Source of the DNA: Larix kaempferi
Taxonomy: Eukaryota > Streptophyta > Pinopsida > Pinales > Pinaceae
Reading direction: 5' to 3'
Length of the DNA: 64,000 bases
NCBI GenBank assembly: GCA_027924585.1
Contig: BSBM01000762.1
Coordinates: 11,628,501-11,692,500 of the forward strand
Shown in pieces: positions 1 through 10,329 of the stretch. Position numbers and translations under genes: made by a program. Under the pieces are notes generated by a model that made no database searches, had not been told where the DNA came from, and saw only the letters and a program-made list of their open reading frames with translations. Each line of letters begins with the position of its first letter. Within the stretch, counting starts at the first letter, position 1.

Positions 1-241
1 AATGTTGTTCAGTGCAAGGAGGGGCATACATCAGGAGGAAAACACTATTGTATGTAGGGGAGACTAGCGTACATGCCTCAAAAGGGAAGAATCAGGCTTT
101 GGAAACCAAAAACTGAGTTGAATCAAGCATACAAGAAAGATAACACAGACCTATAAGGCCTATCAGACAATCAGAAACTAAGAAAAGGGCTGGAAGAAAA
201 CCAAAATTAAGTCTCCTAGAGCAAAACAACCAAGCGGTTAC

Positions 242-259
242 TCCCCAGCGGAGTCGCTA
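242..259 (-). promoter_or_regulatory. Primer-binding site of A (tRNA-Arg type)
   Basis: On the minus strand this reads TAGCGACTCCGCTGGGGA. It differs slightly from the TGGCGACTCCACTGGGGA sites of M and N and is separated from the LTR by three bases, as in both of them. Sites beginning TGGCGACTCC are, to my knowledge, the tRNA-Arg sites of Tat/Ogre elements. The second base is mutated (TAG for TGG). Confidence 0.7.
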
Positions 260-262
260 GTC

Positions 263-1238
263 TGTTGTTCGGGATTTCTACCCTAGAGTGAGGAGATGGA
301 CACTACCAACTGGGTGGGGTTGACAAGCGAACACATAGATTATACTGCATATGGTTATTGCAAAATAAATAGATTGGGATCGAAGGACATACCTCTTCTC
401 GATTTTTGATCCTAGCTTTCACTTGGTCCTTCACTTTATCTCCCGCTCGACCTTGTGTTTGACGAACCTGCATTACAAGAGATACCTTCCTCAGCATATC
501 TTCACCATATAACATATGATGAAATGACAAAGAAATCTAACATCAAATATAATCAAGGATTAATCCAAATAGACATGCAATCCAATAGATATCATATTTG
601 GGACAGGGAGGGTGTTTCGACCTCTTTATTGTCAAAGAAACATGAAATGAGTACAATATACCTGACGTGTAGAGATGTTTCTGCAACCGGATCCTGGGCT
701 CCTACTCTTCACTCTGACTTGGAACTTTCCTCCAACATTACAATACTTCAAGCCTTCTCTCAAGATTTCATGAGTATATTGAGTATGTGAGTAACCCCTC
801 TCATGGATCCTCCTTGTATTTATGGGACACGGTAGGCAGTTTAGATCGAGAGGTGGTTGGATTGGGAGGTTGGGGAAGTTGTGGAACCAACTTCAACTAA
901 TCCCAATTCATCAAATTAATATATTTTTGATTTCATCTTAAGATGTACGTGGTTTTCATACAACAAGAGTAGCGTACAAGAAGCAAATTTTATGCTTTAC
1001 AACATGCGTTTACAACTTTTTTGGAGGTGTACACTGGCTTCCCTTGAGGAGAGTAGGGTACAGAGAAGGGAGTACAGGTGGAAAAAACATAAGAAACTGT
1101 TAAATTCTCAGGTGAGAAGTGTACTTCTAGCAACAATTCATCTAAGGAAATAATGCTCTTCAATCCTTTGTGTCCTTTTGTGTGATCTACAAGGCAAGGT
1201 GATCACGGGACGGAGAAGTGCAGATTTGGCCTATAACA
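263..1238 (-). repeat. 5' LTR of element A
   Basis: The LTR begins TGTTGTTCGG and ends CTATAACA on the plus strand, giving TG...CA ends and a length of 976 bp. Its last bases (CGGAGAAGTG...TATAACA) resemble the end of the M LTRs (CGGAGAGGTG...TATAACA). A TATA-like CATAAATACAAGG lies on the minus strand near 815-830, in a setting like the TATATAAGG box of M. There is no second copy in the window, so the limits are inferred. Short open frames here (for example 303-530 and 455-790) are not genes. Confidence 0.6.
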
Positions 1239-1829
1239 CTAACCACTCATACAGTCCTTCATTTTCCTTGAAGGTTGTATTTCATTCGTCGCCTTCTTTG
1301 ACTCTAATATGGTGGTATCCACTCTTCAGGCTTATCTTGGTAAAATATCTAGCTCCACTCAATTAGTCAATCAATTTGTCCATTCTTGGAAATGGAAACC
1401 TGTACTTGATCGTGATATTATTGATATCTCTGGAGTCTGTACAAATCCTCCATTCTCCTCCTTTCTTCGGCGCTAGTACAACTGACACTATGCATGAGCT
1501 TAGAATTTTTCTGATAAATCCTTTGTCCAACAAATCCTGGACTTGTCGATTGAGTTCCTCACTCTCTGTCGGAGTCATTCTATGTGGTGCCTTGTTTGGA
1601 AAACTAGACCCTGGAATCAAGTCGATCTGATGGGATATGCTTCTCGTCGATGGAAATCCGGTCGATGTTTCTTTGATGAATATGCTCTTGAACTCATCCA
1701 TCATCTTTTCGACTTCGACTGGAATTTTATCCATCTTCGACTGTTTGAAACTTAGTCCCTTCGAAATGATGGAAAAACATACCAACTATTTCTCCTCCTC
1801 TGCCAGGAATTCCTTCGTTGAGCACATCA
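1239..1829 (-). pseudogene. H reverse transcriptase, N-terminal half (broken)
   Basis: A 140-codon open stretch at 1363-1785 carries the gypsy RT entry region: PNKAPHRMTPTESEEL, then LLDKGFIRK, LAPKKGGEWRICTDSRDIN, ITIKYRFPFPRMDKLID. After an in-frame stop at the D-L junction, the same frame continues leftwards with LSGARYFTKISLKSGYHHI, which holds the motif A region (here T-K-I where TKID is usual), and VKEGDE then NTTFKENEGLYEWLV. It is cut at 1238 by element A just before the expected MPFGLTNAP block, so the catalytic YxDD is not in the window. In the family this enzyme copies the element RNA into DNA inside the Gag particle. Confidence 0.9.
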
Positions 1830-2282
1830 GCACTCTCTTTTCCCAATAGTTTCTCTCGCCCTCCTTGCAGTCGGCGTTGTCCTCCTTCTTTGGCTTCAGC
1901 ATTCTCCACGTGCCATTTTTCCACAATGTGACTGTGTTAGCTCGACCATCATATATCATCTTTCGATCATATTGCCATGGTCTTCCTAACAACAAGTGGC
2001 AAGATTTCATTGGGATTACATCAGACAGTACACTTTCCTCAAGTTTCCCAACCTTAAATTTGATCATGCACTTTCTGGTTACCTTCACATGATGCCCTTT
2101 TTGTAACTAAGATATCTTGTATGGATTTTGGTGTTTTCGACACTTCAAACCCAACTTCTCAATGAACTCCATCGACAATAGTTTTTCTTTACTTCTGCCA
2201 TCGGCTATGGTCTTGCAGTATCTGTCGACGATCGGCACTTTGATTCAAAAAATAGTCTTTCATTGCATCGGTCCTTCTCTTC
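1830..2282 (-). pseudogene. H aspartic protease (broken)
   Basis: The minus strand carries the two hallmarks of the gypsy retropepsin. First is an active-site remnant, IADGRSKEKLLSMEFIEKLGL (shown in part), where D-[ST]-G has become D-G-R. Second is the C-terminal block DVIPMKSCHLLLGRPWQYDR at about 1970-2030, matching the family pattern DVvPMdachlLLGRPW. A stop and a frameshift separate them from the gag and RT frames. In active relatives this enzyme cuts the Gag-Pol polyprotein; here the altered active site and stops make it inactive. Confidence 0.8.
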
Positions 2283-2805
2283 TCATTGTTCATTCCGGAC
2301 GAACGTCCTCTTGGTCATCAAGTTTTGAATTTTTCCTCTGTCATCTTCACCACTGTCGAATGTCGAACCCAACTTCACGTTTCCCTTCTCATATCTTCGA
2401 CGTCTGGGTTTTGACTCCTCCACCATGTGTAAATTCTTCGAGAATTCATAAGCTTTGTGTCCCACTCCTTGACACTTATAATGAACTAAAATCAGTCGGT
2501 TAGCACCTCGTCTCTCTACTGGACCACTTCGACCAAACACACCCCAACCGCGGGTCTCTCGACCATCCTGTATGATTTCTTGTGTATTTTCTCTGGTCGT
2601 TGTCCCTTCTACGCATTGGTTATCTTCGATGAATTCTCTCCTGGTCCCACTACTTTGTCCTTTCGTGGGAGCATTCTCTGCACCTCGACCAATCATCTTT
2701 CCTCTGGTCATTGTTTTTCTTCTCAATATATTTTCCTCCTCCTTCAAAGATAGCTGGTAGACTTCACCAACCATCCTAAGCTTCGACAGTCTCAACTAGT
2801 CCTGT
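2283..2805 (-). pseudogene. H gag C-terminus with degenerate zinc knuckle
   Basis: The frame opens with QD, a stop, then LRLSKLRMVGEVYQLSLKEE, which continues the gag sequence left at 11657. It runs through an Arg/Lys/Thr-rich linker to the nucleocapsid knuckle HYKCQGVGHKAYEFSKN. The family pattern is C-x2-C-x4-H-x4-C; here the first Cys is His and the last is Phe. The junction at 2801-2805 (CCTGT) is one arm of the target duplication of L. Confidence 0.85.
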
Positions 2806-4132
2806 TGTCACGTCCCCTCCCATTATACTAGTGTAATGGAGTGGATCGTGATCCCAAACCGGGCATCTAGCCCCATAAACTTTTAACCAAGCACTCACAT
2901 AATTTAAAAGAGATATGAGATGTATAGTTATAAGAAAAACACAGCGGAAATAATCAATTACGCATCCATTATACATTAAGTATATTCATGCCATTCATCA
3001 ATCTAAACAATATCAATTTAGCAAATGAGAATACTTATCTTAACCCAAGTAATCCCCGAGCAACCAGCTACGCTTCTGCAACGTTCCACCCAACCGTAGG
3101 CCAGTGTGCTCCATGATCTCTCAGCACCACTGCCACCCCCGATCTGGGAATGATCTCCACAAGGAACTAGGGAACAACGGGGTCTCACATAACCATAGAT
3201 ACACCAGAATCAGCCCTGCCAACCAGCAGTTGGGTTTCTGAGGCTACTAGGAGATGGATGCATATAACAGCAAAAGTGTAAGTGTTGGGCATGAGAAAAA
3301 CGCTTCTCTAGTGAAGTTTCCAACAATGGGTTGGTAACAGTTCCAGAAAAACGTGGGCAACCAAAATGAAAAGGGGGAAAATGGGAAATCAACCCCAGGA
3401 GAGCAAAATCGTTTTCAGAAGAATGCTCATGGGCATTTCATGGGCAGAAATGGCCTCCATAACCCCAAAAATCGTGGCTCTCTTCTCCCAGCCAATGAGC
3501 TAACCAAAACGAGTTTGCAGGCATGGAATAATGCAGGAAATGGTGAAAAACGTGAAGGATAAAACCCCAACAGGCTCAGACTGCGTGAGAGGAAGAATGC
3601 CATAGGTGAAGAATGGATTTGGGCCAATTTCGTGGGGGTTTTCTTGCCCAGCCAACAAAAACTCGATTTCCCAGGTTGCTGTTTTTCCCATACACGAAAG
3701 TTGACAGCCATACCTCTCCCATCCCAAGGCATTAATTGTCTCAACCAATTATTGGAAGAATTAAATGATTGGGTGCATGAGGCCAAATGGGTAGTTGAAA
3801 GTTCATGGGTTTCCTCAATGAAATGGCTTAACACCATGGCTCAAGGGTTTGGTTATTTTTCCTCCCTATTCCTTGTAAAGATCATGCCCTCATCTCTTTG
3901 TTGCATTGCATAGCTGGTTGTGGGTTTTTCATTAAAATTGCATATTTACATGATGTCCGATTTTACATTGTGCACCGCTAGCACAAGAACTCTATGCATC
4001 TAATCTAATTGCCGATACATAAACGCTAAATCAATGGTGGGGCCTTGGCCTTGAGCTCCTCACCATGATTAAATATCAATATTTACATCATTTACAATAT
4101 TAACGCAATAGGGTCAAGGTGGGGACGTTACA
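2806..4132 (-). repeat. 3' LTR of L
   Basis: Left-hand LTR, TGTCACGTCC...GGGGACGTTACA, 1,327 bp, the same length as its partner at 10330-11656. Open frames inside it (for example 3427-3837 minus, repeated at 10951-11361 minus) exist in both copies because the copies are near identical. They match no protein I recognise, so I do not call them genes. Confidence 0.95.
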
Positions 4133-4146
4133 TTCCCCTCCCCTTG
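4133..4146 (-). promoter_or_regulatory. Polypurine tract of L
   Basis: On the minus strand CCAAGGGGAGGGGAA runs up to the LTR start. It is purine-rich and abuts the 3' LTR, as expected of the plus-strand DNA primer. Together with the primer site at 10315-10326 it fixes the orientation of L. Confidence 0.85.
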
Positions 4147-4249
4147 GAATAACACCGTCCTCGGTGTTCCAACACTTCGGAAATAAATGCCCACTTTACA
4201 TATGTACACAATTCAAAAAATGTGGTAGGTTTGTCCTGCATTTCACCCT

Positions 4250-4768
4250 CTACTTGGGTTTTTTAGGACTAAGTCCTTTGGTCTTTACAACCTGCTCTTG
4301 TTGGCTGGGACCTTCTAGCTCTGCATGAGGACATCGTTCCAAAACAATTCCTTCCTTTTCTTTTCCTTCCAAGTGGTCCATGAACCTGGGGAATTTACGG
4401 TTGCTACCCCCTTGATATTCTCTTGTTGGGCAGTCACGGAGGCAATGTTTTCCTCCACATCCCCAACATTTCATCGGCGGCTTTACCTTTTCCCGATCCA
4501 TTTCCTTTGAGTCTTCCCACCTGGAACGTTTCTTAATCAGACGATTGGATGAATGCTTCTTCATTGACCCACTTTCCTTTCCCTTGTCGATTGCTCCCAG
4601 AATGCTTTTTACCTCTTTTTGCAGACGAATAGAGTCCTGCAAAGCCTCATGGTTTCTCTCATTCTGTTGCCTCTGTAGCTTGAGCATCTCCCCAAGATTC
4701 TCTTGGGTCCAGGAAATTGTTTGAAGAAGACTTTCAGCCAACTCTAATAGCCCTCGGTCTGCTGCCAT
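4250..4768 (-). CDS. Gag-like coiled-coil and zinc-knuckle protein of L (172 aa)
   Basis: The ATG at 4768 has a good plant context (ACC before, G after); the codons upstream of it offer only TTG. The frame has no stops. Residues about 5-60 (ELAESLLQTI, then QENLGEMLKLQRQQNE and SIRLQKEVKSIL) look like an amphipathic coiled coil. A basic stretch follows (NRLIKKRSRWED). Next is a knuckle, CWGCGGKHCLRDCP, with spacing C-x2-C-x3-H-x4-C, one residue shorter than the retroviral norm. The C-terminus is Lys-rich. A coiled coil plus knuckle suggests self-assembly and RNA binding, as in Gag. Its position is odd: just before the polypurine tract, where env-like genes sit, not after the primer site. Function is inferred. 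Confidence 0.6.
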   Translation of the reverse strand: MAADRGLLELAESLLQTISWTQENLGEMLKLQRQQNERNHEALQDSIRLQKEVKSILGAIDKGKESGSMKKHSSNRLIKKRSRWEDSKEMDREKVKPPMKCWGCGGKHCLRDCPTREYQGGSNRKFPRFMDHLEGKEKEGIVLERCPHAELEGPSQQEQVVKTKGLSPKKPK

Positions 4769-4783
4769 GGTCAAAGGGCACAA

Positions 4784-5710
4784 CTAAACACACCTTGCTC
4801 ACTAGCAACACCTTCCTGTGACGACTGCAACCAATTGTTTCACTTTCTTACCTGTGAAATTCATCATGGGAATTCTTTGTTAGGACAAGCATAGCATAAA
4901 CATTAAGATTAGTCAATTATTTTCCTAATTGACATGGAATGTCCATGCTTTATTCATGGGACTTCCACACTTTTCATGCTTTCCCAACATACACATGAAC
5001 TCATTCATGTTCATCCTTTCACAGGAAATTTACTATTTCGGCATTCACAATTCATCTCAAGCAATTACACACAATCCATTTTCAGCCATGATATGCACTC
5101 AACAATCTTTTGTTTTATAAATGCATCAATCAAAAGAAAAGAGAAGAGTAAGAGTTTTCCCCCCCTTTAGTCTTGTTCCAATCCGGAGCCACACCATCAC
5201 TTGTGGTTCTATGCTCCTTAGCCTCTTTCAATTCAATGTGAATGCTTGACTTGCCCTTTCTTGGCTATGACACTTAGTGTCTAAGGTCTGCATATGGATT
5301 TCAACTAGGGAACCCTTCCCCAGTGTCGCTTACAGAACCTTTGGCTGCTAGGACCCACACATCTCCACTAGCACCATCTTTCATTACTGCTCATACTGAG
5401 CTCTTTTAGGACAGTCATATGTCCACATGCACCCTCCAGATGCTTTCATAGTCCTTGCTTCCAGCAATACCTACACTCAAACATTGAGTCAATTTTAACG
5501 TATTTTCATAGGGTTTATTTCCAAATGAGAATTTAAGAAATCATAATTAAATCATATACACATGTATATTCATAAGCAAGGAGTTGCAAGATAACTAAAT
5601 ACTTATCTGTATTGTGTGTTTCCTCGCTACTCCACAGGTTTCCTTCTCTGCTTTACAAGCCTTGGATCACCTGTGGGGTGGATGCTTGGCCAGCACACAT
5701 GCTGCTCCAC
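4784..5710. other. L interior, no gene seen
   Basis: AT-rich, non-repetitive interior of L, upstream of the Gag-like frame in element orientation. I see no retroviral domain on either strand. Short open frames (4929-5170) match no family I recognise. Confidence 0.6.
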
Positions 5711-5714
5711 AACA

Positions 5715-6355
5715 TCATCCGAATAGGCAATGCCAAGCCAGTGTGCCGACTGGGTTTATCAGGCATTCCAAAAATTAGTATGCTAAGCCAGTACGCCGAC
5801 TGGGTTTATCAAGCATTTCAAAAATCAGTATGCTAAGCGAGTACGCTGACTGGGTTTATCAAGCATTTCAAATATCAGTATGCTAAGCCAGTACGCTGAC
5901 TGGGTTTATCAAGCATTTCAAAGATCAGTATGCTAAGCCAGTACACCGACTGGGTTTATCAAGCATTTCAAAGATCAGTATGCTAAGCCAGTACGCCGAC
6001 TGGGTTTATCAAGCATACAATAACCATTTCCAAGCCAGTTCTCCGATTGGGTTTGTCAGGAAATAACACCCTTCACCAATACCTCCACATCATGCAAGTA
6101 ACCAATGCCAAGCCAGTACACCGACTGGTTTTATCAGGCATCCAGCAACCTTTCACCACAACTCCCAAATAACCAATGCCAAGCCAGTACACCGACTGGG
6201 TTTATCAGGCATACAACAACCATTCGTCACAACTCCCAAATAACTAATGCCAAGCCAGTACGCCGACTGGGTTTATCAGGCATACAACAACCATTCGTCA
6301 CAACTCCCAAATAACCAATGCCAAGCCAGTACGTCGGCTGGGTTTATCAGGAAAT
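5715..6355. repeat. Tandem repeat field of L: 50-bp units then about 70-bp units
   Basis: The phrase GCCAGTACGCCGACTGGGTT recurs with small changes. Starts of TGCTAAGCCAG fall at 5781, 5831, 5881, 5931 and 5981, an exact 50-bp period. From about 6030 a longer version (about 70 bp, with CAACAACCATTCGTCACAAC) recurs four or five times. Both unit types share the same core. The open frame at 6105-6314 is a by-product of the repeat. Confidence 0.9.
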
Positions 6356-9300
6356 ATGAACAACATAATATGATTATGTGGCTCCTTCTCTTGTGCAACC
6401 AGTGGTTCCCTCCAAGAACTCCATAGGTGACTCACTTGACTGCAAGCTAGCATGGCCCCATAATACCCACTCACACTACACAAGGATGATACCCCTTTTC
6501 TGCAACACAGCTCCCCGGGCCTATCCATCCCTTCTAGTGTCCTTTAGTGTGAGCGTAGAAAGGTTACCACTGCCCATACAGTCCTCTTGAGCACCCTTTC
6601 TTCACTTTGCCTCTTACGTGCAACACCAAATTGCATCTGTGTAAGCTGATAGCACAAGAAGGATAAGCAGACTCATCAGTATTGTTGCTCAAATATCGTA
6701 ATCATATTTCATATCATTCCCTATCAAGTATTGAAACACCAGGAATGCATCCATTCCCTTAGGGTGTAGTCAATATTGAATACCCTATCATGACCCAGCA
6801 CCAGAAAAGGTGTGCACCCCCTCTCCGATGTGCGCCATGTAGGCCCTAATCATACTCAAGCAGTATGCAATGATATAAATAAGATAGAGCATGCTCTGCA
6901 TATTAACCCTAATAATTTAGACATGCATGTTCTTGTCTAGGGTCACAGAATACTCATTCATTTGTAGATGTATCTCACATGCCATCTGGGCATAGCTTTA
7001 CCACCTCACTTTCATGGTTTACCGACATACGGTTTGGCTGAGACATTATCAATGGCGTTTCACCCGAAACCCATTTCCAAAGCATGGGATCCTTCCCATC
7101 TAGTTTGGCTTCTGCAGGTCATCACACATGGCTTTCCTGCAATGTGTCATCCTAGCACACTTCATCAAATAGCCAAACAGTCAGCAACATTTAGCAATAA
7201 GCTTCAAATATGATTGTTTCATAACCAATCAATAACATTAATAATTAAATTCAACATGAATTTTACAATTCTGTCTCCTACAGAAATTGGTTTGCCTAGC
7301 AATGCGGCTATCCTCATAGTGTTTGGCTCCTGTAAGTGACACCACTCTGCCCATTATGGTCTTATGTCCGCTGCCATACATGAGCATCCACTTACAACAT
7401 GTCCTCCTGACACATTTTCATATAAGCCAAACAGTCATTAGCAATTATCCGAAACATTTACCAATTTGATATTTACAACTGTTCTTACTAACAGAGCTTA
7501 GAGCTCTCAACCATGGGATTCCTTCTCATAAGCTCTAGATCAAACTTCACAGTCATATCATTCATACAATGCACCATAAGATTTATAAACTCTCTCAATG
7601 CACATCTACTCAATGCTTCCTTGCATTGTTTCATGAGTACTATACATTCAAGCATATTATGATCGAAACATGACTATCTCTTATAACTTGCATTACCATA
7701 ATCAGGATCACCAGTCCTCACTTGCTTGGGTTATTAAGCACATAACCAATCATACACATGGCATGATATAAATTCATATGAATGCATTGAGATTTCTAAA
7801 CAGTCGTAGGGTTTAAGGATCATTCTCTTCACTTACCCATACATCACCAAGCTTGGTAGGTTAATAGTCCCATTCGGTATTCACTATCACAAGAAAACTG
7901 ACTCAACCTATCTCGAACACAGTTGGAGAGATCTTACCAAATCCTCTTTCAACATTCATGCACTTTGGCACCAGTAATCATTACCCGCATGGTTACCATT
8001 AACATCACCTGATGTTACCTGATCAATTGGCCTCTTACCAAGGCCGCTCAGTCCTTTTGCCAACTTTGTGATCATAGATTTGTTGCACCATCCTTTCTGC
8101 ACAAGTTTGTTAGCTTCATGCAACAACATCCTCAGCACATTTAGCCATGCTCTTCGTTATCTTTGGTCCTACAACCAATACCAACATCAATAGTAATTAT
8201 CAGCCACAATATTCTCCATTAGTGGTTCATTGCATATGCAGACTTCATTATTCTACCAATATGCAATATCCCATTTATGCACAATCATTTCCATATGCAC
8301 TACGCAATGTTTGTTAAGATGCCATCTAGTGCATATACATCTATGTAATCCCTTACATTTCTAACATTTTTATGCCATATGACAGTTTCATAATTATAAG
8401 TACGATAACAAACAGCGGTTTAAGGAATTCTTCCCTTTTCGATCCCTCATTGTAACATGGAGTTCCTTTTCCATATCATGCAATTGTAGAAATTGCCCAT
8501 ATTGGCAACAAAATTTGTTGGTCAAAACAGTTGCTGGCACTCTTCTGCACTAAATATCTATGATATATGTAGACCCCATTCAAACTATGGTCATGTATCA
8601 TTGTTCCCTGCTGGACAAGCTTTCCAATGCCTGTCTCCATGCTCCATTCCGACATCAGGTGCGGAAACTGCATCTCTTAAAAAATGACAACTTTCACTAC
8701 AATTTTGCCCATTTTACACAGTTGCATTTTGGTCCAGAATGCCAACTTTAGCCACCTGTGGAAGAAACTCTATGAGGAATCACAAAATTTTTTATATCGG
8801 GCGAAGTTGGTCCATATAACAAGGAACACTCAGCAATTCACGGATTTTAATTCTGGTGCACCATTCATCTTCTATGAATTTCTGGGTTTTGCTACTTCTC
8901 ACTTTTCACATTTTTTCAAAATTCCAAATTTTGGGCCAAAAATGGCTATCTCCCAAACGGTGCATTTCTGGGAAATCTTCGTCTAACGGAAACTGTCCAT
9001 CTTAATGAGAATATGAAATGTCTAGTTCAGTAAAATTTTTGACTCCCACATCTAGGGTCACTTTTACTGCCCACAAGCTTTTCAAAATCCCCAAAAAGTG
9101 GCCTGGAACAGTGCTTTTTGGCCTTCTTGCTCACCCTAACTCCACATCCTTTGGATTTTGGCTTCAAGATTCGGAACTTAACATCGTGTCTGCTTCATGA
9201 CTGCCTCATATCAATTTTGGCTAAAACCGACCTTCTGTCAAGCCTCGGGATTCTGTCCTTCAAAAGTCACTATTATCCAATTTCTGTCAAATCGGAGTGT

Positions 9301-9425
9301 AATGGGCTCGGGGTCTTCACTGGTTCTTTCATGGCCTTCGTCAATGGCCTCCGAGCCCCATAGGAATCATTTCATTCTGAGTTCAGATGCTCCTCCTATC
9401 AAAAAAACAAGTTTTGGTCACTTTA
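6356..9425. other. L interior, long non-coding stretch
   Basis: About 3 kb of moderately AT-rich DNA without a recognisable domain on either strand. The longest open frames (about 60-100 codons, for example 8684-8986) have no retroviral motifs and no similarity I can see to neighbouring elements. Confidence 0.6.
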
Positions 9426-9427
9426 CT

Positions 9428-10165
9428 CCGCAGCTGCGGGAAATCCCTCCGCAGCTACGGGGCGGTTCGGGGACGGCTTCCGCAATTACGGAGCAGTTCG
9501 TCGAATGCTTCCGCAATTGCGGAGAAGTTCACCGAATTCTTCTGCAATGGCGAGGTGATTTGCCGAACGCTGCCGCAATTGCGGAGCCATTCGGCGAAGG
9601 CTTCCGCAGTTGCGGAGCCATTCGGTGAATGCTCCCGCAATTGCGAAGCCTTTCGGCGAAGGCTTCCGCAGTTGCAGAGCCATTCGACGAATGCTCCCGC
9701 AATTGCAGAGCCTTTCGGCGAAGGCTTCTGCCGTTTCGGAGCCGTTCGCGGAATGCTTCCGGGGGTTTCGGGCGGTTTTTTGCGAAAAGCTTTTGTGGAA
9801 TGACTTGCGGAATGCTTTCGCAATTGCGGAACGATTCTCCGAAGTCTTCCGCAATTGCAGAATGATTCAGCGAAGTCTTCTGCTGTTGCGGAACGATTCG
9901 CCGAATTCTTCTGCAGTTTCAGAACGACTCGCCGAACTCTTCCGTGTTGCGGAACGATTCGTGGAATCCTTTCGAAATTTCGAAAGAGAATTCCTTCCGA
10001 AAAAAAATTTCCTTTTCACGCCGACACTTAGAAAAATTTTCACTTAAAATTTTTTTTTCTCTGCTGTTTCGGAGCAGTTGGCTGAATTCTTCTGCAATTG
10101 CGAGAAGGTTCTCCGAACTCTTCCGCAATTGCGGGAAGGTTCGCGGAACCTTTCCGCAGTTTCAG
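9428..10165. repeat. 31-bp tandem array of L with a palindromic CCGCAATTGCGG core
   Basis: From about 9470 to 9760 the unit repeats every 31 bp; CTTCCGCAG or CTCCCGCAA begins at 9601, 9632, 9663, 9694 and 9725. Alternate copies differ slightly (GGCTTC versus ATGCTC), giving a 62-bp higher-order unit. Each unit carries CCGCAATTGCGG or a near copy, a perfect 12-bp palindrome, followed by CATTCGGCGAA. Degenerate copies run to about 9960 and, after an AT-rich gap, from 10060 to 10165. The unit rarely contains stop codons, so several overlapping open frames of 120-145 codons appear on both strands; I do not regard them as genes. Confidence 0.95.
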
Positions 10166-10314
10166 GATGACTTCCCGAAACAAACTTAAAACCAAAATTT
10201 CCAGAACAGACTTAAAACACAAAAAAAATTCCAAAAACTCTTAAAAAAAATTTTAAACTTCCCTTGTCACTGCTATCAGATTTGGCCCATAGAGGCCCAA
10301 TGCTGCAACCAGCA

Positions 10315-10326
10315 GCTCTGATACCA
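10315..10326 (-). promoter_or_regulatory. Primer-binding site of L (tRNA-iMet type)
   Basis: The minus strand reads TGGTATCAGAGC three bases inside the right LTR. This is the usual plant initiator tRNA-Met complement and is the same 12-mer as in H, C1 and C2. Confidence 0.9.
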
Positions 10327-10329
10327 TTC

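Larger units (their letters stand above)
1..1238 (-). mobile_element. Element A: left-truncated Tat-type LTR retrotransposon (one LTR plus start of its interior)
   Basis: Only the 5' end of a minus-strand element is in view: an LTR at 263-1238, then a primer-binding site, then interior DNA running off the left edge. The boundary at 1238 is set by the reverse-transcriptase frame of H, which stops being recognisable exactly where a canonical LTR end (TATAACA) begins. The five bases after it, CTAAC at 1239-1243, would be the target duplication, but the partner lies outside the window. No coding sequence is visible in 1-262. Assignment to the Tat/Ogre group rests on the tRNA-Arg-type primer site and an LTR end like that of element M. 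Confidence 0.65.

Noticed and set aside
3427-3837. 136-codon minus-strand frame, repeated at 10951-11361
   Set aside because: It lies wholly inside the L LTR, and its apparent conservation only reflects LTR identity. No recognised motif.
5715-6355. Possible CRISPR-like array in L
   Set aside because: The sequence between repeat cores is itself repeated, so there are no unique spacers.
9428-9965. Possible CRISPR-like array
   Set aside because: Repeats are contiguous 31-bp tandem units without unique spacers, in a plant retrotransposon, with no cas genes.
9428-10050. Five long overlapping open frames on both strands with repeated peptides
   Set aside because: They follow from a stop-poor 31-bp repeat. 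Because 31 is not a multiple of three, the array opens several frames at once; no start context or domain supports any of them.
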